Of a DNA stretch of 64,000 nt, positions 57,512 through 64,000 are shown one piece after another. Positions within the stretch are counted from its first letter, which is position 1. The number at the start of each line of letters is the position of its first letter. Source of the stretch: Polycladomyces subterraneus (lineage in GTDB: Bacteria > Bacillota > Bacilli > Thermoactinomycetales > JIR-001). The stretch is taken from the NCBI RefSeq assembly GCF_030433435.1, contig NZ_JANRHH010000004.1, positions 1-64,000 of the forward strand, in the 5' to 3' direction. The translations under genes were made by a program, and so were the position numbers. A model generated the notes under the pieces. That model saw nothing but the letters and a program-made list of their open reading frames with translations. It was not told the DNA's origin and did not search any database.

Positions 57512-58921
57512 TTATTCCGCTTCGCTCAATGCAGAGTGCTTGCGGGAATAGCCGAAGTAAATCACCAATCCGATGGTAAGCCAGATGACGAACGCCATCC
57601 ACGTAATCGCGGCCAACCGCGTCATCAGGAAGACGCAGAATAATATGGCCAAAATCGGTACAACCGGAACCCCGGGCACTTTGAACGGGCGTTTCACGTC
57701 TGGCATCGTTTTGCGCAGGACCAACACACCGAAGGACACCAGGGTGAATGCAGCCAGCGTGCCGATGTTGACCAGCTCGGCCAACTTGTCCAACGGCACC
57801 AGTGCACCGATCAACGCGGCGATCAGCCCCAGGAACCAAGTGGCACCATACGGCGTCCGATATTTTTCGTGCACATCCGAAAACTTCCTCGGTAACAGGC
57901 CGTCACGGGACATGGCGAAGAAAATCCGGGTTTGACCGTACAACATCACCAACATCACCGTGGTCATCCCAATGATGGCCCCCAGGTCGACAAATCCGGC
58001 CACCCAGTTTTGACCCACGCGTTCCAGCGCCAATGAGACCGGGTGAGATTGGTCTTGGGCGAATAGTTTAAACGGCACCATCCCCGTCATGATACCGGAA
58101 ACCACCACGTACAATACCGTACAGATCCCCAGAGAATAAAGGAGACCGCGCGGCAAATCGCGTTGCGGATTTTTTGTTTCTTCGGCGGCCGCGGCCACGG
58201 CGTCAAACCCGATGTAGGCAAAAAAGACCAGTGCTGCTGCAGAAAACACGCCTTGATAACCAAACGGCATATACGGCATCCAGTTCGCCGGTTTGACATA
58301 TTGGACACCCACAAAAATAAACAGCAACACAACGAGGATTTTGATGATGACCATGATATTGTTGGCTCGTTTGGACTCCGTGATTCCCCGTGCCAACAAG
58401 AAGGTAATCACCAGCACGATGAGAAATGCGGGCAGATTAAAAAAGGTGGCTTTACCCGGCAACGCACCAGGAGCGGCGGTCAATGCCACCGGCAGTTCAA
58501 AACCGAACAACCCTTTTAACAGTGATTGGAAATATCCTGACCAGCCGACGGAAACCGTACTGGTCGCCAACAAATATTCCAACACCAAATCCCAACCGAT
58601 GATCCAAGCCACAAATTCGCCCAAAGTGGCGTAGCTGTACGTGTATACCGAACCCGACACCGGCACGAGAGAAGCGAACTCCGCGTAACAAAGGGCGGCA
58701 AACGCACAAGCCAAACCGGCCACGATAAAGGACAGGGTCAAAGCCGGGCCCGCCTTCAGCGCACCGGTTCCAGTCAGAACGAAAATACCCGTTCCGATGA
58801 TCGCTCCGATCCCCAGCAGAGTGAGATCCCAAGCGGTCAGATCTTTTTTCAGGGTTTTTCCTGTTCTGCTTGACTGGATCAATTGGTTGATACTCTTTTT
58901 CCGGAATAGACTCATGTTCAT
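57512..58921 (-). CDS. APC family amino acid permease (YfnA/CAT type)
   Basis: A 469-residue integral membrane protein with about 12 segments, the APC signature GIGAIIGTGIFVLTG near residue 40, and GSVYTYSYATLGEFVAWIIGWDL. It belongs to the cationic amino-acid/YfnA group; the substrate is not certain. It has its own promoter and terminator and an inverted repeat in its leader. AGGAGGAG precedes the ATG (58921); the second ATG is two codons on. Confidence 0.9.
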   Translation of the reverse strand: MNMSLFRKKSINQLIQSSRTGKTLKKDLTAWDLTLLGIGAIIGTGIFVLTGTGALKAGPALTLSFIVAGLACAFAALCYAEFASLVPVSGSVYTYSYATLGEFVAWIIGWDLVLEYLLATSTVSVGWSGYFQSLLKGLFGFELPVALTAAPGALPGKATFFNLPAFLIVLVITFLLARGITESKRANNIMVIIKILVVLLFIFVGVQYVKPANWMPYMPFGYQGVFSAAALVFFAYIGFDAVAAAAEETKNPQRDLPRGLLYSLGICTVLYVVVSGIMTGMVPFKLFAQDQSHPVSLALERVGQNWVAGFVDLGAIIGMTTVMLVMLYGQTRIFFAMSRDGLLPRKFSDVHEKYRTPYGATWFLGLIAALIGALVPLDKLAELVNIGTLAAFTLVSFGVLVLRKTMPDVKRPFKVPGVPVVPILAILFCVFLMTRLAAITWMAFVIWLTIGLVIYFGYSRKHSALSEAE

Positions 58922-58955
58922 CTCCTCCTGCGACTTAGCGTACCCATCACCCGAA

Positions 58956-58983
58956 TATCAAACTCTTATTGAATTGTTTGATA
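58956..58983. promoter_or_regulatory. Inverted repeat in the permease leader
   Basis: tatcaaac (58956-58963) and gtttgata (58976-58983) form an 8-bp perfect inverted repeat with 12 bases between, downstream of the predicted start of transcription. It may be an operator or an mRNA hairpin. The rest of 59029-59240 is AT-rich with nothing clear. Confidence 0.5.
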
Positions 58984-58998
58984 AATAAAATCGTTCAC

Positions 58999-59028
58999 AT
59001 TGTAACAAATGTAATGTTTTGTAGTCAA
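58999..59028 (-). promoter_or_regulatory. Promoter of the permease gene
   Basis: On the minus strand TTGACT and TACAAT are 18 bases apart. The -10 and spacer overlap an imperfect dyad (cattgtaacaaatgtaatg). Confidence 0.75.
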
Positions 59029-59239
59029 TTAACGAATTTTACCTCTTATTCCCCTACCATCAGCCCACCATGATCGCCATAACCCTCATTCTTACATGTC
59101 AACAGCGAAGCAGCTCGCATCAGCTAAATAAAAGAATTGGAAATATATCTTTTATTATCCACTAATCCCCTTATCGTTTTATGATTCTTGATATTCTAAT
59201 CACCCCCTCTAATTAAAATATAATAATTATTCGGATAAT

Positions 59240-59269
59240 AAATAGCAAGATCCTACGCTTATGCGTAGG
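59240..59269 (-). terminator. Terminator overlapping the ROK gene stop
   Basis: On minus, CCTACGC (59263-59269) pairs with GCGTAGG (59252-59258) with the TAA stop in its loop, followed by ATCTTGCTATTTATTAT. The U-run is imperfect. It closes the galactose operon. Confidence 0.6.
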
Positions 59270-60479
59270 AGGGCATGAACAAATCCTGCAACACCAATGT
59301 CATCGCACCGATCGCCGCACCGTTGTCCCCCAGTCGGGAACACATGATGGCGACATCTTTGGCTGCGGCGGAGAGCGCCCGTTCTTTTACGGTCTGTTGA
59401 AGCGGCTCCAATACAAAGTGGCCGGCGCGCGCCACACCACCGCTCAAGATGATGCGGGAGGGATTGAGCGTATTGATCAGGTTGGCGAGACCGATCCCCA
59501 GATAACGGCCCGCATCAGCCAACACTTCGATCGCCAATTCATCTCCTTGCTGAGCTGCCAGGTGAACCATCTCCCCTGTCAACCGTTCCGTCTCCCCGTT
59601 TACCCACTCCGCCAATACAGTGGATCGACCTTGTCTGATCGCCTCTCTTACCCGGTACAGAATGGCCGGACCTGCCGCCAGCGCCTCCAAACATCCCACA
59701 TTGCCGCAACCGCACTTCGGACCGTTCAGGTCTATGGTGGTATGTCCAATCTCACCTGCGGTAAACGACGGTCCACGATACAACTCGTTGTTTAAGATAA
59801 TTCCGGCACCGATCCCCGTTCCCACATGCACGCAAATGAAATCTGCGATATCTTTTCCCAATCCAAACCAACTTTCCCCCAAAGCGAGCGCTCGTACGTC
59901 GTTCTCCACTTCGACGGGCAGTTGAAACGCTTGTTCCAATCGATCTTTCAATGGCAAATCCCGGATATTGAGATTGGGGGCAAAAATGGACACCCCCTTT
60001 TCAGTATCAACAAGGCCGTGCATCCCTACCCCGATGCCCAGACAAGGCCGTGTCTGGAGATCTGCGCGATCCAACAATTGTCGGATCGCCCCTTGGACGA
60101 GATCCACAAACGCTTCCTCAGTCGGTTCAGGTGGAATCTCTACATGTACGGTATGCTGGACCTCTCCCTCCAAGTTGGCCGCCACGCCCCGTATCCTTTT
60201 CGCACCGGCGTAGATGCCGATGACGGTAAATGCATCGGCGTTGATCTTCAACATGATCGGCTTTCTGCCACCTGTCGATTCTCCCAATTCCGCCTCGATT
60301 ACCAGATTGGACTCCAACAGTTCACCAACGATATTGGTCACCGTGGGCGGCGTCAATTTGGTCATCTTGGCAATCTCCGCTCTGGAGATGGGTCCGTGAA
60401 GACGAATCATATTCAGGATGGTTGACTTGTTGAGCGTCTTCATCCAACGGAAACTTCCCACTTGAATCATCCGCGACAC
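59259..60479 (-). CDS. ROK family transcriptional regulator (XylR/NagC type)
   Basis: A 406-residue repressor with an N-terminal winged helix (LHGPISRAEIAKMTKLTPPTVTN) and a ROK sugar-kinase-like domain: GVGMHGLVD, VHVGTGIGAG, the zinc site with CGCGNVGCLEALA. Such proteins sense sugars. The start is GTG at 60479, eight bases after AAGGAG; the open frame goes 32 codons further with no support. As the last gene of the gal operon it is probably its regulator. Confidence 0.88.
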   Translation of the reverse strand: MSRMIQVGSFRWMKTLNKSTILNMIRLHGPISRAEIAKMTKLTPPTVTNIVGELLESNLVIEAELGESTGGRKPIMLKINADAFTVIGIYAGAKRIRGVAANLEGEVQHTVHVEIPPEPTEEAFVDLVQGAIRQLLDRADLQTRPCLGIGVGMHGLVDTEKGVSIFAPNLNIRDLPLKDRLEQAFQLPVEVENDVRALALGESWFGLGKDIADFICVHVGTGIGAGIILNNELYRGPSFTAGEIGHTTIDLNGPKCGCGNVGCLEALAAGPAILYRVREAIRQGRSTVLAEWVNGETERLTGEMVHLAAQQGDELAIEVLADAGRYLGIGLANLINTLNPSRIILSGGVARAGHFVLEPLQQTVKERALSAAAKDVAIMCSRLGDNGAAIGAMTLVLQDLFMPSYA

Positions 60480-60502
60480 GGCTTTGACTCCTTCCCAGCT
60501 CG

Positions 60503-61639
60503 TTACTGCTGTATCACTAAAATATCCGGCCGTTGGTAGACTTGTCCATCCCTTTCCATTATAATATATGGCCAATTTCCGGTGTGGGTAAGAAAGTGAT
60601 TCGCTTGTTTATCCACCCATATCGTATCTTCCGATTTGATACCCGGCAATGAGGGATTCCAGGCAAATGCCTGATGCAGTTGCACCACCCCCTCACAATC
60701 CGGTGTCGCCAAAAACTCACGGGTGGCATACCCGGTAGGTCCGCCCTGATGAAGATATCGCCAATCATCCGGATGTCCCACCCGACGGTATGCCTCGATG
60801 CCCGCCCGCAATACGTCTCGGATCGGGACTCCCGGCCGGGTGGCAAGATTCATGGTCAAGTCGATCTCGGCCAGTTTCCAACGACGATCGGACAACGTTT
60901 TCGGCAGGGGACCAAAGTGGACCAAACGCGTCACATTGGCCACCAATCCCCATTTTTCCGCACAGAGTACCATCATAGCGTATCGCTCGAGCGGCTTGGC
61001 GGTGGGGATAGGATGACGATAACGGAACACGCGCTCATCTGTGGCCACTAGGATCACCTGGGGGAAAATGCCGTGTGGCAAAATCTTCTCTGCCAGACGT
61101 GATTGAATCTCCCATTCGCTCATCCCCGGTCGGATTTCCCGGCAAGTCTCCTCAACAGCCATCGCCGCCTGTCGACACAGCCATGCGTAGCGCCGTATTT
61201 CCTCTTTCTCCAGCACATAGGTCAACCGAAACAGTGCATCCCCCATATAGACTGCGCTCTCGATACCCAATGCATCCGGCCATACATCAGCCCCGATCTT
61301 TTTCCCCGCACATAATCGGCGAAGTATGGGCAATACCCCCTCGGTCCATTCCGAAGCGATCATCTCAAATCCCAGGCCCGCCAACTCCTCCTCTTTGATT
61401 CGGTCGGACTCCATCCGTGTCGTTACACAGAACGCCCGATCGTGGAAAATCAGCAGATCGGCAACCCCTTCTTCCGTTGTCCAGACGATATGATTGCATC
61501 GCCCCATGGTCAACCAAGCGAAACTGCGCCGTTTTCGCAACAGAATACCATCCAGTCCGTTTTGTGCCGCCCATCTGCGAAGTCGGGCGAGGCGCTCTTG
61601 CACGATGGCAATCGGCTCCGCTTCAACCGCCCTTGTCAT
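60503..61639 (-). CDS. M24-fold (aminopeptidase P-like) protein, metal ligands mostly lost
   Basis: The 378-residue protein has a creatinase N-terminal domain and a pita-bread C-terminal domain. Compared with PepP/prolidase, the two Asp ligands are replaced (VLCAEKW and ANVTR, where DITR is usual), the first Glu is replaced by Asn (WNPSLPG), and only a His in LHQGGPTGY and the Glu in KSEDT seem kept. It is likely not a normal metallopeptidase. ATG overlaps the galE stop (ATGA), so it is a true operon member; role in galactose use unknown. Confidence 0.8.
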   Translation of the reverse strand: MTRAVEAEPIAIVQERLARLRRWAAQNGLDGILLRKRRSFAWLTMGRCNHIVWTTEEGVADLLIFHDRAFCVTTRMESDRIKEEELAGLGFEMIASEWTEGVLPILRRLCAGKKIGADVWPDALGIESAVYMGDALFRLTYVLEKEEIRRYAWLCRQAAMAVEETCREIRPGMSEWEIQSRLAEKILPHGIFPQVILVATDERVFRYRHPIPTAKPLERYAMMVLCAEKWGLVANVTRLVHFGPLPKTLSDRRWKLAEIDLTMNLATRPGVPIRDVLRAGIEAYRRVGHPDDWRYLHQGGPTGYATREFLATPDCEGVVQLHQAFAWNPSLPGIKSEDTIWVDKQANHFLTHTGNWPYIIMERDGQVYQRPDILVIQQ

Positions 61640-62637
61640 CCGCGCATCTCCTCTTTTCTGTATCCGTTCGGATGGGATCGGTGCCATGCCCAGGCCGTGG
61701 TGATGATCGTGTCCAAATCCTCAAATTGCGGTCGCCATCCCAACTCTTCCCGCGCCTTCTGTGAGGATGCGATCAGCACGGCTGGATCTCCCGGTCGGTG
61801 CGGTGCCACACGGGTGGGGATGGGGTGTCCGGTGATTTCCCGTGCGCGTTCTACCACCTGTTTCACGGAGAAACCGGTTCCACTTCCCAGATTGTAGATA
61901 CCGCTTTTCCCTGTTTCTCGCAATTTTTCCAGCGCCAACCGATGCGCCTGCGCCAAATCCATCACATGTACATAATCCCGGATGCAAGTCCCGTCTTCGG
62001 TCGGATAATCATCGCCAAAAATGGACAATGCCTCCCGTTGGCCGAGGGCTACTTGCAGCACGATCGGGATCAGATGGGTTTCCGGGTCATGATCCTCTCC
62101 GATGTGACCGTCCGGATGCGCACCTGCCGCGTTGAAATACCGCAGGGAAATAAAACGCAATCCATAGGCTTGTTCACACCATTTCATCATTTTTTCGATG
62201 GCCAGTTTCGTTTCGCCATATGCATTGGTTGGTTCGGTAGCGTCCGTCTCCTGAATGGGAATTTGTCTGGGCTCACCATACGTGGCGGCTGTCGACGAAA
62301 ATACGATGCGCTTCACTCCGTGTTCGATCATCTTGGTCAACAGAATTTGTGCGGCTGCGACATTGTTGTCGTAGTAGGCCAACGGATCTTTCATCGAATC
62401 GCCGACCAAGGAATATGCGGCGAAATGAACCACCGCCTCCACATCGTACCGACGGAAAATCTGGTCCAACAGCTCGCGGTCGCGTACATCGCCGTGGATA
62501 AACGTCTGCGCCAACACCGCTTCCCGATGCCCTTTTTCCAGATTGTCCAGCACAATCACTTCTTCTCCGTGGTCCAACAGTTCGCTTACCGTGTGACTCC
62601 CGATATAACCGGCACCGCCTGTTACGAGAATCGCCAT
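61636..62637 (-). CDS. galE: UDP-glucose 4-epimerase
   Basis: GalE interconverts UDP-galactose and UDP-glucose. The 333-residue SDR protein has VTGGAGYIGSHTV, the catalytic Ser and the YGETK motif, and GSGTGFSVKQVVE near the end. Its start overlaps the galK end by 16 bases. Confidence 0.96.
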   Translation of the reverse strand: MAILVTGGAGYIGSHTVSELLDHGEEVIVLDNLEKGHREAVLAQTFIHGDVRDRELLDQIFRRYDVEAVVHFAAYSLVGDSMKDPLAYYDNNVAAAQILLTKMIEHGVKRIVFSSTAATYGEPRQIPIQETDATEPTNAYGETKLAIEKMMKWCEQAYGLRFISLRYFNAAGAHPDGHIGEDHDPETHLIPIVLQVALGQREALSIFGDDYPTEDGTCIRDYVHVMDLAQAHRLALEKLRETGKSGIYNLGSGTGFSVKQVVERAREITGHPIPTRVAPHRPGDPAVLIASSQKAREELGWRPQFEDLDTIITTAWAWHRSHPNGYRKEEMRG

Positions 62638-63815
62638 GATGTGAAAACCTCCTCGCTCACTTCGCGTGCACCGTCTCCGATCTCCGCCGTATAAAAAGCG
62701 GGTGTCAATCCCGTCTGCCTTTCGTACTGTTTCCCGACTTCCTCTTGAAACGTCTCCACTGCATCCCGGTGCACCAAACTAACCGTGCATCCACCAAATC
62801 CCGCTCCCGTCATGCGCGTACCGATGCATCCATCCACCTGTCGAGCTGCATCAAACAGGGCATCCAGCTCTTTCCCGGTCACTTCGTACAAATCGCGCAA
62901 GGATTCATGCGATTGGATCATCAAACGGCCAAACGCGATCAAATCCCCTTCCTCCAACGCTTCGACGGATGCATGGACACGGGCGTTTTCCTCCACCACG
63001 TGCGTCAACCGTTTCCGAAGCGTTGGATCAGATACCCGCTCCCGCACCCGTTGCCACGTGTCCACATCCACCTCACCAAGACTAGATGCGTTTTCCAACC
63101 AGGAGCGGATTTGCTTAAACCCTTCCTCGCATTCGGCACGCCGTTCATTATATTTGGAATCGGCCAGTTCGCGCGGTTTGTTGGTATGGGTGATGATCAA
63201 CCGGTAATCGCCCAGTTCCAGCGGTGCGTACCGGTACCGAAGAGTGTCGCAATGCAACAGGATGGCGTTATCTTTTCGTCCCATGCCGGAGGCGAATTGA
63301 TCCATGATCCCGCATTGGACACCGATGAAATGGTTTTCCGCACGTTGCGCCATTTTGACTAGCTCCACCATCGGCCAATCCGTCCCGGCCAGCGCTTGAC
63401 AAGCCACCGCTGTGGCCATCTCGATGGAAGCCGACGAGGACAATCCCGATCCCATCGGAATATTACCGTGATACAGCATGTCCGCTCCGTCCAGCTGGAC
63501 ACCTTTCTCCAAAAACTGGTGGATAATTCCTTTGGGATAGTTGGCCCAGCCGTCTTCCGGACGAAATCGGATTTCATCCACCCGACAGTGGACTTCCCTT
63601 TCCATTTGGCATGACGCGAATCGAAACCAACCATCTCTGCGCGGACGAACCAATACCCACGTGCCAAACGTCAGCGCCGCCGGAAAAACGAAACCGCCCG
63701 TATAATCAGTATGTTCCCCGATCAGATTCACCCTTCCCGGAGCAAAAAAGACGCGGACCCCGCCACCCTCGTCGAAATGACGTTCAAACTCGCGGAACCA
63801 TTTTTCACCCGCCAT
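62622..63815 (-). CDS. galK: Galactokinase
   Basis: GalK phosphorylates galactose at C1. The 397-residue GHMP kinase has APGRVNLIGEHTDYTGGFV, the ATP loop IPMGSGLSSSASIE and the C-terminal RMTGAGFGGCTVSLV. It starts one base before the galT stop ends, so the order galT-galK-galE is tightly packed. Confidence 0.96.
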   Translation of the reverse strand: MAGEKWFREFERHFDEGGGVRVFFAPGRVNLIGEHTDYTGGFVFPAALTFGTWVLVRPRRDGWFRFASCQMEREVHCRVDEIRFRPEDGWANYPKGIIHQFLEKGVQLDGADMLYHGNIPMGSGLSSSASIEMATAVACQALAGTDWPMVELVKMAQRAENHFIGVQCGIMDQFASGMGRKDNAILLHCDTLRYRYAPLELGDYRLIITHTNKPRELADSKYNERRAECEEGFKQIRSWLENASSLGEVDVDTWQRVRERVSDPTLRKRLTHVVEENARVHASVEALEEGDLIAFGRLMIQSHESLRDLYEVTGKELDALFDAARQVDGCIGTRMTGAGFGGCTVSLVHRDAVETFQEEVGKQYERQTGLTPAFYTAEIGDGAREVSEEVFTSWRFS

Positions 63816-64000
63816 TTATGAACTCCGCCCCTCCTTATCCAGATATCGGCGATACGCTTCCCGCATCTGCTCCGCCGTTTGTTCGACAGCGTGAGGATTG
63901 CAGGCCGCCCATGCTCCCATTTCCGAAGAAGCATAAAATTTCAGTTTATTACGGTCGCGTAACGGTGGATAAAATTCGATATGAAAATGATAGTACGCCT
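63816..64000 (-). CDS. galT: Galactose-1-phosphate uridylyltransferase, C-terminal end
   Basis: The last 61 codons of galT are visible; the rest is beyond the right edge. The segment YHFHIEFYPPLRDR followed by KFYASSEMGAWA matches the class I GalT C-terminus with its uridylyl-transfer neighbourhood. The TAA at 63816-63818 is directly before the galK ATG. With galK and galE it completes the Leloir pathway. Confidence 0.9.
   Translation of the reverse strand, partial: AYYHFHIEFYPPLRDRNKLKFYASSEMGAWAACNPHAVEQTAEQMREAYRRYLDKEGRSS

Overview
The window is chromosomal DNA from an endospore-forming member of the Bacillales/Firmicutes with fairly high GC. Evidence for sporulation is spoVM, ylbJ/spoVV and a gerA-gerB-gerC germination operon; strong AGGAGG ribosome binding sites and frequent TTG/GTG starts also fit. 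The family may be Thermoactinomycetaceae, but that is a guess from protein character, not a proven placement. Most of the window follows the order of the Bacillus subtilis cluster yloC...rnhB, read on the minus strand. I see no tRNA, rRNA, CRISPR array or prophage.

From left to right: (1) 1-850 is one end of an IS200/IS605 element: a frameshifted tnpA, then a tnpB start that runs off the window. It has cut yraN after 24 codons. (2) 944-9 kb is the translation/secretion cluster: rnhB, rbgA, lepB, rplS (own promoter and likely L19 leader), trmD, rimM, khpA, rpsP, ffh, ylxM, ftsY. (3) smc and rnc, normally neighbours, are separated by csaA, a glycolipid-binding-family gene and a small membrane protein gene. 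(4) 14.5-20.9 kb is the fatty-acid/phospholipid block fabF, acpP, fabG, fabD, fabH, plsX, fapR, with a FapR operator over the fapR start region. (5) 21-26.2 kb is an ylb-type block: rpmF, DUF177, PDZ protease, patatin, ylbJ, coaD, rsmD. (6) 26.2-28.7 kb is the least familiar stretch: a structured leader upstream of rsmD, two unrecognised proteins and a 39-residue cationic peptide gene with its own promoter and terminator on the plus strand.

(7) 28.7-36 kb: recG, L-serine dehydratase (sdaAA/sdaAB), a DegV/FakB-type fatty-acid-binding protein with FakA, and yloU. A roughly 400-bp structured insertion, probably a decayed IS200/IS605 right end with an omega-RNA-like segment, lies between fakA and yloU. 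(8) 36-43.4 kb: rpmB, the 27-codon spoVM, thiN with thiT, rpe, rsgA, prkC/prpC, rlmN. (9) 43.7-48.6 kb: gerC, gerB, gerA and a membrane GAF protein, inserted between rlmN and rsmB. (10) 48.7-57.4 kb: rsmB, fmt, def, priA, coaBC, rpoZ, gmk, remA, yicC. (11) 57.5-64 kb: an APC amino-acid permease, then a Leloir galactose operon galT-galK-galE with an M24-fold protein that has lost most metal ligands and a terminal ROK regulator.

Most genes are housekeeping. Lipid synthesis (fab/plsX/fapR), fatty-acid salvage (FakA/DegV) and protein export (ffh, ftsY, lepB) are clustered. The PrkC/PrpC pair, spoVM and ger genes link growth control with spore formation and germination.
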